A stretch of DNA of 64,000 nucleotides from Neodiprion pinetum (lineage: Eukaryota; Arthropoda; Insecta; Hymenoptera; Diprionidae), in the NCBI RefSeq assembly GCF_021155775.2, contig NC_060234.1:19430526-19494525 (forward strand). Reading direction: 5' to 3'. Within the stretch, counting starts at the first letter, position 1; the number at the start of each line of letters is the position of its first letter. The translations under genes and the position numbers were made by a program. The notes under the pieces are model-generated. The model ran no database searches. It was not told the origin of the DNA and was given only the letters and a program-made list of their open reading frames with translations. Below are positions 11,613-22,982 of the stretch, one piece after another.

Positions 11613-14600
11613 GTAAAGAAATCATCACCCATATTCAAGGAAGTTGAATACAATCAACAATTTATGTACATACCTGAAGTTGCGTTCGATCAATGCAACA
11701 CTCGACCATAATTTCACCATTTTATACCGACAAATAGCTGACCAGGTTTTATTTACTTTTCAAAAATTCATCATTGAAATTTTGGTATTAGTGAAGGCTA
11801 CCTGAGTTTTCAATGAGTTTTGATCGATCGGTATTTCAGATATTTGTAACATTCTGTACACTACGAACATGAACAACTGTTAACATGAAGATTGTCAATT
11901 GTTTCCACAGGTTAATTCAGCCTGTATGTGTTAAAGAATGTCGATCAGCTCAAAAGGTTCGGGCTTTGGCTTTTAACAAGGCTTACAAAGAAATAGCCGC
12001 CCTTTCTCTCAATAGCTTTATACATATTTGGTCAGCTGAAACATTTAAGCAGAAGATATCAAGAAAGTTGCCGGCCTGTCAAGAAAATGTTTGCTTGGCA
12101 GTTCAAGATGACGGAGTTTACGCAGTTGGATGTCGATCGTACACATTGTTGTTGGATGCTCGAACATTACAACCAATAAAAAAAATACCATCCAGGTTAG
12201 TAATTAGTTTAAAAGTTAAAAATATGAATGTGATACTTTTTAGGCTTATGTGGGCAATTACTTGCACCAAATTTGGCGAGGTCCACGAGATTGACAATTA
12301 AAAACAGACTTGCCGACACATTTGTGGGCAGATTCACAGAAAAATCGGCAAAAACTAGGCTGATGTGCGCAGTGAAACATGCAATGGTGATTCTTAAATT
12401 TTTTACCTCGCTGATTTCAATCCTTGAATCAAAATTTCCAAAAAACAAAATGGCGAACCGGAAGTAACTATCTGCGTTACTAAAAAGCATCCAATTTGTG
12501 TAGGGATTGATAAATTGGCGGTTTAAAAGTCACTTATTGAAAATCTTGAATCGAAATTTCGAAAAAACCAAAATGGCGAACCGGAAATATATTTCTATCT
12601 TACTCACAGGCAACTTTTTCTATCAGAAATCAATATTTGTGTGTTTTGAAGGTTGTTTTTTTAGAAATTTTGAATGAGAATTGGCGAAAATAAAACGTTT
12701 GTCTGGAAGTGAGGGAAAGTTTTCAAAAAATTTCCGAAAATTAGTTATGAAGCATTTTAAACGAATTTTATTGCTAAATACAGTTAAAACAGCAATCGAC
12801 ACTTTACGAATTAAATAGTACCGAAAATAACACCTGAGTTACATAGAATAATTATTCCTGATTTCAATATTAATCATAATCGTCATAGTCAGAGGAATTG
12901 GCAAATTCTGATTCCTCACTGGTGTATTCCATCGATTCACCTAAACCATACTTATCGCGAGAATTATCGGTACAGAGCAAAAGTTGCAAGGCTTCTGATG
13001 ATAAACTTTTTGCTTTTTTCGGATACTGCTTGCCCGTGCTCGATATGTACGGATCTGAAGTTAAGGGTCGATTGAAAACGTTTTGCATGGTCGCTGTTCT
13101 CGAGTGTTTTCGAGCAAAAAACTCGCGATATTTTTTAATATCCTTGTTACGGGCTTCCTGTGCGACTTCTGACATTTGCCCGATAGGAAGCGGGGACCAT
13201 TCAATTATCAAAGGACCGTGAATCAAAACTTTGTGACCCGTGGTTGGCATGCGATACGAAGAATACAGAGTTACGAATATTTCGGCGGTTTCGAGACAAT
13301 ATTCTTTGAAAGTATGTGGAATCTTTTCATAATATTCTCGTCCAAACCCAAAATTTTTGCTGAAATTTCAGTGTTTTCGAAAAAACGTCGCGCAGTGTTT
13401 CCGTCGTTATTGTTACCAAACCATTGTTTCGGTTTATCAACATCAAGATGCAACTCTTTCTTGAATGCGGCTTGAATAACTCGTTTTCGCTCAGCAACTA
13501 CTGATTTTTCTTCATCTTTTCGAGTTTGCCACTTGTGAACACCGATTTTATAGCCAATGTGCAAGAAGCACTCACAAAAACGGATCCACGCATGCTACGT
13601 TGATAATCCAAGTTCGAGTCGAGTTCTGTCAACGTCTACAGTTTTCATCAGCTCTATATGTTATTAAATTTCTATGATGTGAGATTGCATATGTAACAAC
13701 GCATTGCTGATGTTGTATTTGTCACGGAGTTGCTAACTTTACCGTCAATCATTGTGAAATGTAGCTGGTATTTTAATAGTAACTTCCTTCCCGTCAATAA
13801 ATATAAAAGGGATGAGAGACTAGATCTAATTATCAACGTGTTGCCGTTCCTGAATAGTTGATGCCACAGTTTCTTTCAGAAATTGAATTCTAATAGGGCG
13901 TGGAGATAAAGGCCTGGGATTTTTCCAAAGAAAGAATTCTTTTTTTTTTTTTGAGATATCCGATCCCAAAATTTGCAATGGAACTAAAGACGTTAAAAAT
14001 ATACTCGCATCACAACTGTCATCGTTCGTAAACTTTTGTTTGTATTCACTGTGCCCAGAGCTTTTATCACAACCCCATTTACAAATTAGTCTTAAATTCT
14101 TCGATTCTTCGGGGCGCAAAGAGTTCATCACGTCAGTTTGCACCTTTAGAATTCTGTCGCAAGTCTGATCCATCAAAGACTGTAATTTCATTTCGGCTAA
14201 GGTCTCAGTTACCGTTATATGTAAAGGCTAACAACGGTTTTTAGCAGCAACAACTTTTGCGTACGATGGATAAATAGCAACATTTTTATTTCTCAAAGAT
14301 CCTCTGATGTCTATGTATTGCTGTTTTCTTAATTTTGCATTTACAAAAGCTATCAGTGCTTCATCTTCGGACATCTCAACTAGCCGGTATTTCGCAGCTC
14401 TTGAGGGAGATTTTGTTGTGATGTTTTTTAAAATAATGGCAGCATCGTTCAATCCTGCAGAACTGAGTCTCATCCTGGTGGCCAAAGTTAATTCCTCCAC
14501 CCAATGCGTTTCACTGACTTCTAAAGCCCTTCTTTTCTTGGTACGTTCACTCGACTCTTCGAAACTCGATTTCCGAGGTCGCCTAATCTTTGAAATGACA

Positions 14601-15392
14601 TACATACAAATCAAAAATCAGAACACTCAATTTTTGGATTTTGCCGATTTTTCTGTGAATCTGCCCACAGTGACGACACAGGTTTCATTATATATACCTG
14701 TTAAAGTATGAAAAACTGAAATTCAGCATAGACTGAGTGATATGATGGATGTCTTAGTGCTTACATATTGCATATAATATTTGTATTTTATCGGTAGCGT
14801 AGGATAACCTATACACTGAACATTTCGGAATTCTTTTTTAAGATAGTAGTACTAAAAAATATACTGATATCCTTCTCATATGCAAACAGGTATAGCGGGT
14901 GTGGTATACGATCTGCTAGTTTCCAACGATCCGTCTTAACGATTGGTACAGGACTTGGAATGCTGATGTTTTATGATGTCAGAGCACAAAAATATTTAGA
15001 ATCTTCTATCAACTCAAATAGAACGGTGGTCCTGAAAGCATCAAAAGGTTACGTGGTAAGAATACACATAATACAATCAAGCTTATTTTCAAAATCACAA
15101 GAAATTTTAAAAGTAAAGCATGCACATGAAATTGAGTTTTACTATCAAGTTATAAAATAAGTATAAAAATAAGTTTGTCACATGTACGTGGATACGATGA
15201 AATCTTTGTGATATAATTGTATGAAATTCTTATTAGTTTCCTGACGAAGAATACATGGACGGCTTCCAAAATGTGAAATATACGCCAGCAATATATACTC
15301 ACTGTTACGATGCATCTGGAACGCGTCTTTTCACAGCTGGTGGTCCACTTCCAGCAAATCTTTATGGGAATTATGCTGGACTATGGCAATGA
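11382..15392 (+). CDS. DCAF12: DDB1- and CUL4-associated factor 12 (DCAF12), 3' part of the gene, four coding exons
   Basis: WD40-repeat substrate receptor of the CUL4-DDB1 E3 ubiquitin ligase; family members recognise C-terminal degrons ending in two glutamates. Visible coding exons are 11382-11612, 11911-12195, 14890-15055 and 15237-15392. All junctions are GT/AG and the phases are consistent, giving about 278 residues, equivalent to the C-terminal 60% or so of the animal protein. Family signatures include IYRLPTLDPVCVGEGGH, SGSRDTKMSLWRI, KVRALAFN, the THCYDASGTRLF segment and the ending GNYAGLW before the stop. The N-terminal exons were not found and must lie upstream, so the gene is partial here. 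The intron between the second and third visible exons is enlarged to 2.7 kb by an antisense RAG1/Transib-like transposon. Identification is by remembered family sequence, with no search run. Confidence 0.93.
11911..12195 (+). CDS. DCAF12: DCAF12 exon B
   Basis: The acceptor is TTTCCACAG at 11910 and the donor TCCAG|GTTAGT after 12195. The phase matches exon A, with a split Arg codon. It encodes KVRALAFNKAYKEIAALSL and FIHIWSAE, then ENVCLAVQDDGVYAVG, as in the family. Confidence 0.92.
12400..12620. repeat. ATGGCGAACCGGAA tandem-like repeat inside the RAG1-like element
   Basis: Two copies of a segment reading CTTGAATC(A/G)AAATTTC..AAAA then AAAATGGCGAACCGGAA occur near 12422-12467 and 12545-12589. 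They lie just inside the left inverted repeat. They look related in style to the ATGGCGG-type dispersed repeats elsewhere in the window. Confidence 0.5.
12870..14614 (-). pseudogene. RAG1/Transib-like transposase, decayed
   Basis: The reading is split over several frames: 14614-14228, 14191-13826, a broken stretch 13825-13565, 13564-13271 and 13250-12870. In order the pieces carry an N-terminal region ending near YPSYAKVVAAK; KWGCDKSSGHSEYKQKF, comparable to the first catalytic region of RAG1 (CDG..D.SE), here CDK; FTMIDGKVSN followed by a CxxC motif (RCYIC); NDGNTARRFFE, comparable to RAG1 NGN.ARK; and LPIGQMSEVAQEARNKDIKK, comparable to the RAG1 third catalytic Glu region (ESGNK..RR.R). The C terminus is acidic. 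Frame breaks make a functional protein unlikely. The family link is inference from motif order; an alternative is another distant DDE family with the same motifs. Confidence 0.6.
14890..15055 (+). CDS. DCAF12: DCAF12 exon C
   Basis: The acceptor is GCAAACAG at 14889 and the donor GTG|GTAAGA after 15055. It encodes GCGIRSASF, then LTIGTGLGMLMFYDVRAQKY, matching the family's GTGQGSLLFYDIRAQ blade. Confidence 0.92.
15237..15392 (+). CDS. DCAF12: DCAF12 exon D (terminal)
   Basis: The acceptor is TTATTAG at 15236 and the stop TGA is at 15390-15392. It encodes FPDEEYMDGFQNVKY, then YTHCYDASGTRLF and the conserved GGPLP...GNYAGLW end of the protein. Confidence 0.92.
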   Translation, partial: FPDEEYMDGFQNVKYTPAIYTHCYDASGTRLFTAGGPLPANLYGNYAGLWQ

Positions 15393-17370
15393 GTCCAATT
15401 GTATGACTTGGAAAGTATTCCTTTAGATGACATATTTATAATGCATATTTACGACTTGCGAATGTATGTCAGTCTTTGCTGTCCGTAAACGGAAACACTT
15501 GTTGGTACATTAGCGGAATTTTCAGCTCGATGGATATGTAAACTTATATTGTAGGATCAATTTCCTAAGTTGTACGTGTCATGAAATATACCGTGACACG
15601 TAAGGAACTCACATCTAGCTTTTGACCTTGACTTAATCACTGGAAATCAGTGTTGAAAAATTAGAAGCGAAAATTATAAGCATTATTTACGAATTGTACA
15701 GTTTTATCCACCTTATCGTTTTACTTTGTTACATTCTCAATGAGTAGGAAATTTACAATGGCTATGAAATATGGAGCTGAAAAAATGAATAACCATTAAG
15801 TAGTAAATGTATAGCCTACCTGCTAACTGAAAGAAGATCGAAAACAATTGAAAACAACATAAAATTTGAAACCGGCTGAATGCATTTTTTCTCTATATTT
15901 TAATACGCGTTATCTTTCTTTGTACACCGAGTAAAGCTCTGTTTACAAAATGCTCAAAAGCTATTCCCATTTTTGTTGCATTCAGTATTTTTTGATTTAT
16001 AACATTTAGACATAGTCAATTATGCTAGAACTTTTTAAAATATTTAATGTTCAGGCCACCTCTCTGCAACTCGATAGGCTCTGTTGAATCTTTGGTTACC
16101 TATGTTGAGTTACATGCAATAGATTGTCTGTTATTAGACATAAGATAATATTATATAAGCCTGTAAAAATTAGCATATTATAAATATGCCAACGATTACA
16201 AGAAAAAATGAATGATTATTAGTAAATTAATTATTCGAGCAGAATTTATGTTTTTTTCTCTATGTTCGGAGGTTCTACAACCTTCAGACATATTAAAAAT
16301 GTACTTTAATGTATTTTCAATAGTTCCTTATGTATATCATGTTAGGAAGAAACTCACAATTATATACTGGCCGTGATGTGCAGCACTTTTCTCAAACTAG
16401 TCTATCTAATCGCCATTTTGTTAAGATTATAAATGGCAACGAATTTTTGACGAAGAATAATGATCATTAATGATTTATGCAGCTGTTATTCTAGAATCAG
16501 CTACATGCGACCCCACTACGAAAACTGATGAATCCTTTCGGAGAATTTTGCACCATTCAATAAAAGTTATTTGCCATCACTTTTCGGAAAATCAATAAAC
16601 GCGTTTTTTCGAAAAATTGAATTTTCAGTCTTAACTTGTCTCGAATGAAAAAGTCAAATTTTCGTCAAGACGAACAAAGATTACAATGTTTTTCCCTATT
16701 TTTTTTTTTTGTTTAATTAATATATCAAATAACCTTACTAAAACTCGATTAAAGAAGTTAGTTTAAGGTAAACCAGACAAGATGTCGTAAGATACGAATC
16801 AGAGATTCCACGAAACGATAATTTCGAGGTTATTTAGAACTGCACACGCAATGCCTTGACAAAGTTATAGCAAAATCGGTTTCCAACGTCCCTCAGTGGG
16901 CGGAATCGTAGAAAAAGTCAGACAAGTACACCAAGTTTGTGATTATAAGGAAATTTCAGATTTTAATGTTTTCGACATCACTGATCACGAATCTGAAGTT
17001 AAATTGGCAAAATTTAAAATGGCGGATCGAATATGGCCGACCGATAGCACAATATTTTATTGAATTTGAGTAAAACTCTGTGTAATCGTTCTCGAGGTCG
17101 CTGACAACGAATTTGATGTTGAAATTTTAAATTCAAGACTCAGAATGGTTAATTGATACAAACAAAAAGTTTCCTTATATCCGGGTTTTCGGGGCGATTT
17201 ATCGTGAATATAGTGCGAAGAGTGGCTTGATGAAATATGAGGCATGTTCAAGCAGTTTTTCTTTCATTTTAAACGCTACAACCCAGTATACTAAAATAAA
17301 TCTGAGCTATACGCATCGATCGTTATCTTCTACCACGTCCACCGAACCATCGGAACACAGAAACATAGCC
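15393..17370. other. Downstream region of DCAF12 without a recognised gene
   Basis: This is AT-rich DNA after the DCAF12 stop codon. It should contain the 3'UTR, but no single polyadenylation site could be chosen. It includes a copy of the ATGGCGG-type repeat near 16930-17160 and no coding exon that I could recognise. Confidence 0.5.
16930..17160. repeat. ATGGCGG-type dispersed repeat, copy 2
   Basis: Contains CACGAATCTGAAGTTAAATT, AAAATGGCGGATCGAATATG and a second related unit reading CAACGAATTTGATGTTGAAA about 120 bp later. The motif order is the same as near 1290-1440 and 22740-22960, and the two units suggest a locally tandem structure. Confidence 0.55.
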
Positions 17371-17379
17371 GTAGCTTCA

Positions 17380-18640
17380 GGTGAGAAGCTTTTTCTTGGT
17401 TTTTGAGACTGTTGTCTCATACTCGAAATATGTAGATCAGATGGGATCATAATGCGTTGAGAAACATCTCCCATTGTTTTGTCTTTCGCACATTTTCACG
17501 AGTGAATTTCTCTATATTTTTTGATATGCTTGTTTTTCAATTCTTGAGAATATTCCGACAGTTGCCCGATCGGAAGTGCATTCCAGTCGACAATTTTAGC
17601 TCCGTGAATGAAAATCTCATGAACCAATGGTGGGATACAATACTAGAGATACAAGTTCACGAACATTTTCGCGGCTTCGGAGCAGAAATTTTGAAATACT
17701 TCGACATTAACGGCGAATCCATTTCACAAAACTTGCAATATCGTGTGAAATTTATCAATCACAGTTTCATCCACTCCCGGAATCTTAGCAAACACGGGTG
17801 AGTTTTCAAAGAATCGCCAAGCCATATTTCTGCCATTACTGCTGCCGAACCCTGGTTTCGGGCAGTCGATATATGTTCAACTGCAATTCGCTTTCAAAGG
17901 CTTTTTGAATAATACATATACGCTGCTTCATAATATCTTTCTCTCTTATCACGCGCTTTCGTCCTTAAGAATACCTGATTTGTATCTGGTATGTAGAAGG
18001 CATTCAAAACATCGGATCCATGAATACAAAGTCGATAAGTCGTATCTCAAACCACTAAGGTCGATTTCTCGTTTCTTCATTTTTTAATATCATTAAACTC
18101 CTTTGACGTCGCTTCACACAATTGGCAACGCATTACAGATTTCGGCTCTGTTATTGCATTCGCTGTTTTACCATCTATCATTGTGAAATGCATTTCATAT
18201 TTAACTACAATTTCCCTTCCATCTGTAATAGTTTTGTAAGTTTTCGCTAAGGGACCAAAGTGTCAATTTGACTTGTTACATAATGCTCTTCGTTACGAGT
18301 AGACTCTATGTCTTTGTGCAAATATTGTAATTTTATTGGGTGACAAAAACGAGTTGACGAAGGACGGGGATTCTTCCATACTGCTATTTCTTTTTGTGTT
18401 TCATTATCTATAGCAAGAATTTATAAGGGAAAAAGTGAAACTAAAAAAATATTTGCAACTGAACTTTTCTTGTCACTAAACTTCTATTTGTATTGATTTT
18501 GACCTGAACTACCGTTAAAACCCCATTTTATAATGCATCGAAGATCAGAAATCAATAGTGGGTGCAATGTGTTAAAAACATCTTGTTGTATGTTCAAAAT
18601 TATTTAGCAAGTGTGATCAAGTAGAGACTGTAGACCAGAG
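17380..18640 (-). pseudogene. Second, older copy of the RAG1/Transib-like transposase
   Basis: Translating the minus strand in changing frames gives the same motif series as the copy at 12.9-14.6 kb: KWGFNGSSGQNQYK near 18530-18490, FTMIDGKTANAITE near 18200-18160, RFFEN near 17815, and IHGAKIVDWNALPIGQLSE near 17625-17560. The first catalytic region reads FNG where the family has CDG, so that Asp is lost. Stops and frameshifts are frequent. No copy of the 30-bp terminal repeat was found at either side. It differs throughout from the first copy, so it is an independent old insertion of a related subfamily. Confidence 0.6.
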
Positions 18641-21600
18641 GATAACAACGCTATTTTGCTTCTAAAACTGTATCGTAGTGCTTACGTAATGTCGAAAACG
18701 CGAAATATTCTTTTCTTTTAATGAGCTACCTACTTCTAGAACGAGACTGAATATTCTGAAATGATGACTAAAATATATTAAATTATTATTACTACATATT
18801 GTATTTACTTTTTCATGTTAAGTGAACTGTTTTTCCAAGATGCCAATCCGCGTATTTAAGTCCGATTGAAAGTTTCCTCTTAAAATTTCGAAATTTTTTT
18901 TTTGTTATACGTCACTTTTCCGGATCCTGTCGAAAACATTCGTCAATCAGTCAGAAAATCACGAATGAAAATATAATGAATGGCTTTTGCAACTATTTCT
19001 TCATTTGGTATTTAGCAGCAATATCAGATTTTGCAGAAATGAAAAAAATACCGTGTATGTTCACGAGTACCATTCATGCAAAGTGACAAGAAAAAATTGC
19101 CGTAAACCTAAATCTGAAGGAAATCGAAGCATTTCCTTAAAAATTTCGAAACTAGACACTATTCCCCATGTGCTCAAACTTCGAACAGCGCAGATTTTTT
19201 TGGGATCGCAACTATTTCGTTAATTTTCGATCAAGATGTTCAAAAATTATTTGCTCAAAAGAAACACTCCTAAAAATAGGTATGATTCTAGATCGTCCAA
19301 GCTGTGCCCCCCCACCCCCCAAACATATCGCAGAATCCGTTCTGACCGTCAATTTTGAAATTTCGACTTTTGGCAATCCCGACTCCTGTGGTCCCGAAGT
19401 TATACCGATCGTTAGTTGAATTCTTCATACCTAAAAATTTTATACGTCGTAGCTCATTGGATATCGACAGAATTGAACTGTAAGAAAGAGATATATCACA
19501 GGAGTTCTGGTACGTGTATATATTTCAGTGAGTATTTGTATGAGAAACAGAGACATGCAGTTTATAAATTTTAAATGAACATTCTGAACAAAAATTTTCA
19601 TCAACAACTTTGTTGAATGATTTAAACAGTGTCGGGATTTCTAAAAGAATCTCCTTCCTTGTATTCTTGTTCTCAAATACATCAACGTTTCAAAACCTAT
19701 CCAACTATTCCTTTTAAAGAATCTAAATTGCCCATTTCGCCACTCCGTTTGAACGTGATCTTGAGATTAAAATCATTCTACCCTCTCTGACATAACGTGT
19801 TATGTTAATCAAGCGCCGAAATAGCTTTCCCAACTGGTCATGCGCCTCGTTAACCAATTTGTAACTTAGCAAATTGAGCGTCTGACTGCGCATGCGCGAG
19901 ATATTTTGTCTTTCAATTCATGCAAGCTGGCCACTTCAAGCTTCAGATCTCAAAATGTGGCTTATCGACGTTTTTTAAGTGACGTAAATTTTGTAGGTCA
20001 ACAGACTTCAAATAATATATGTAGTGATTTGGGAAAGCTTGGCAAACTTTTATCGTTAACCGATTGTTGATAATAACATAATTGCAATTCACCACTCGGC
20101 ACAAGAAAGTTTGACATCTCAATTCCCGATTCGAGTAAATTGGCTCCCCTATCTTGCATACAATAATATCACCACCATACGATCATCTCGTCGACGAGTA
20201 AAGTTTAATTGTTTTCGCAAGTGGAGTCGGTCACTTAGCCTGCAAAGTTTTACCGTTTCCTCTCAACAGAATCGTTTCAGAAAGTACATATTCTTCAAAT
20301 TGTGATCTGTATGACCTGTAGTATAAGAGTTATTGTTACAATTTCACATCTATATACATTAATTTACATAGTTTTTGCCTAGAAAAATGGTTTGGGTTGT
20401 GTATGATCTACGACTCATAAGTAGTATAAAAAGTGCATTCGATCAGACGATCTCACTTAGTTTAAGTCAACACTGAGGAATCGAACTCGTATGAGATATT
20501 ATTCTGTCACGTCAAGATTGGCATATCGTGTTCTTCCGCAGGGACGCCATTCAAAAAATTGAACTCTGTAGGAACAGAACATTTAAATTTGGAAAGTATT
20601 GGTCGAAGTTTTTCGCGGGTATGTTGTAAGTGCTATTGTAATTAAAAATTCTTAAAAGATAGCTATCATTGCAACACAGTGTACTTCGACATTTTTTCTA
20701 ATTGAGCATTGTTTTGTACTGAATTAGGAGCTTGTTGTGGCTCCGCTCGCGAATAATTCCAAATGCTACTTGTGGCAAAACTATTATACATAGACGTAGC
20801 CATATGCTCTCGAGGACTTTTTGTAGATTTCAGCGAGATCTTTCATCAAGATCCTAAAAACTCATGAGTATAACTTTTCTCTATCCGTCAGAGTTTTGAC
20901 AGCGTTCGCATAATTGTGTGATTCCGTTTCGTATTGGGTCGCAAATATCGTTATGTCTGGTTTTATCAAAATATAGCTTAAAATCTGGCCAGGAGCTGTA
21001 GCTATCCACAGAAAAAAAAAGAATCAAAATCGGTTCGGTAGTTCTAGAATTATAAGCAAACATACGGACAGACAGACAGAGACGTCGAGTTTCAAACGGA
21101 GATCTACTTTTACAGCGTATCTTTTCGTCGCGGATACTTCACCAGGCACGAACTAATAGGACGCAGCTTTTATGGACCCTAAATTTTCACGCGCAACAGC
21201 AATTACTATGCGATGTTTTTTGTTATGTAAAGTAAAAAAATTCTTTGTTAGCTAAACATTTTTCTTCATTTACTACAGTATGTGCACCAAAGAGAGTAAC
21301 AACAACTCGCAATGCTTCCAGAGAACACGTGCAACGCGGTATCGATATGTCTTAAATAGTGATCAATAAAGAATAAATTTAGCAAATGCATCGATAATTA
21401 CAAAAACTGCATTCCGTAGTCTCATTTTCACTTCACTGGGACCTTCACTATTCTTACAAATTTTTTCTTAGTAGTATATTGTTGGTCAACAGCAGGTCTT
21501 GTCGTCACTCGTCAACAACTGATAAAATACTTTTTCACTTATGGGATTCTGTCAAGAAATGAAATTTTTTGGCCTTCAGTGAAGTCGGGCGTCGCTGTTG

Positions 21601-22676
21601 GAAGATATAGGAACATGAATTTCAATTATGTTTTCTTTGAGTACTTACATGTACATACAGTCAGTCAAGTGCGAACAATAAGTGAGTTTTATTACCTTTA
21701 CAGTGTATCCTTTCTTCACTTAATTATGTAGCCTTTAATGACTGTGTAAAAGAAAAACTATGGAGCTGGACGGAATCAGAATGTCCGACTTTGAAGCGGG
21801 CACAATGGAAAGATCACAAGGAAGATTTGGCACACAATGGGCAGGTAATATGAAGCGATGTTTGAAGATAATCGGAGATATTACGGGAAGATTTTGGCGA
21901 ATTTTCAGACATTTTTGAAGGTTTCTAGGAACTTTTATAAATAAAGAAAGAATTTGAAAATTCTAGAGTTGAGTTTATAATATTACAAGTCAATATTATA
22001 AGGTAATGTACGAGAATTTTTGGGAAATGGAGATGTAGTGTACATAATTTCGAAAGTGATTTACCCCTCGGTCTGGTTAGTACGATCGAATGGTGCGTCG
22101 AAAGAGGTCGTCTGTGCATTTTGGGAAGATCGCGATTTTTGATTTCATTTCGTAGGGAGGGTCGGCCATGAGTGTAAAAGTCAGTTTCCGGGACTTTAAG
22201 GGTGATATAACGGCCGCCATCTTGAAATTAAGGGTGTAATTTTTTTTTTTTTTCATTCACCCGTAACCGTCAGGCCGCAAAAATTTTTGTCGACAGCTTA
22301 TTTGTAGTTGATACAACAACCCGTAACGTTTATTAGTAACTTTTTGCGTTAATATTGATAGTAAAACAATTATAAACAAAAAAAAATGAAAAATGAAGGG
22401 ATAAAAAACTTTCTTACTTCTTCATTTAATTTAAACGGAATAAATTCGAATTCTTTTATTAATTTATTTCTTCATGGAAGTAAATATTACTAATTTAAAA
22501 TTTTCATATTATAGAAATACAAAAATCATATGATAAATAAATTCTTGATTATTCTTAATTGAGAAAAGACCGTCGTCTCTTGAAAGCTTATTCGTTCTGT
22601 TTTTAGTTCGAAAAACATTCATTGTTTACAAATTGTATAAATTTCCTATTTAACGTCGAGGTTAGTTATTTTTTAT
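18641..22676. other. Gene-poor stretch
   Basis: No recognised gene. It holds one copy of a dispersed repeat near 20720-21085. An exon-like piece at 21759-21846 (ATG frame ending in a GCAG|GTAATA donor) has no recognisable homology and is not called. Confidence 0.45.
20720..21085 (+). repeat. Dispersed repeat family R1, copy 1
   Basis: Landmarks in order are TGTGGCAAAACTAT, CATATGCTCTCG, a CTCTATC(C/G)GT segment, GTTCGCATA, CAGAAAAAAAAAGAATCA, TTATAAG and a run of CAGACAGACAG. The same landmarks occur at about 33175-33460 on this strand and at about 61655-61985 on the other strand. The type of element is unknown; there is no coding potential. Confidence 0.65.
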
Positions 22677-22680
22677 TTAA

Positions 22681-22982
22681 CCCTTTCATGCACATTGGTG
22701 CGTACACTTATCCTCGCGATTTCTTTTGTTCGACAAGTCCAATTATTATGGAAATTGGTATCGAGGGGTTTTTGGGGTCCTGATCACGAATCCACGGTCA
22801 GATTTTTAATATTCAAGATGACGGATCCAATATGGCGGTCGAAAATTCGAAAAAAGCTCAGTATTAGCTAATATTGGATATTTCGAATTTCGAGTTCAGA
22901 CTCGTAATCAGCGATCCCAAAAGCCCATGTATTCAAAATTTCAATTGAATCGCAGGTGCGGAAAAATGTATACATGAAAGAG
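22681..22982. mobile_element. TTAA-flanked MITE (piggyBac-like), 302 bp
   Basis: TTAA is present immediately outside both ends (22677-22680 and 22983-22986). The left end is CCCTTTCATG and the right end reads, in reverse complement, CTCTTTCATG. A TTAA duplication with C-rich termini is the signature of piggyBac-type elements. The interior contains a copy of the ATGGCGG-type repeat (22740-22960) and no gene. Confidence 0.6.
22740..22960. repeat. ATGGCGG-type dispersed repeat, copy 3, inside the TTAA MITE
   Basis: Contains ATCACGAATCCACGGTCAGA, CAAGATGACGGATCCAATAT, GGCGGTCG and a reversed related unit with CAGACTCGTAATCAGCGATC. The two halves are roughly inverted relative to each other. Confidence 0.5.

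Larger units (their letters stand above)
12319..14673 (-). mobile_element. RAG1/Transib-like DNA transposon in a DCAF12 intron
   Basis: A 2.35-kb element in antisense orientation to DCAF12. The ends carry a perfect 30-bp inverted repeat, 12324-12353 against 14639-14668, starting GTGGGCAGATTCACAG. At the right end the repeat extends outward to CACTGTGGGCAG, which fits the published Transib terminal consensus CACWRTG and is the reverse complement of the RAG recombination heptamer CACAGTG. The left end reads CATTTGTGGGCAG, so its outermost bases have changed. The 5-mer CGACA flanks both sides (12314-12318, 14674-14678), consistent with the 5-bp target duplication of Transib/RAG elements. The interior encodes a broken transposase, listed separately. 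Superfamily assignment rests on these ends and on remembered motifs. Confidence 0.65.

Noticed and set aside
21759..21846. Possible first exon on the plus strand (ATG frame ending at a GTAATA donor)
   Set aside because: No homology, no matching downstream acceptor exon and no composition signal.
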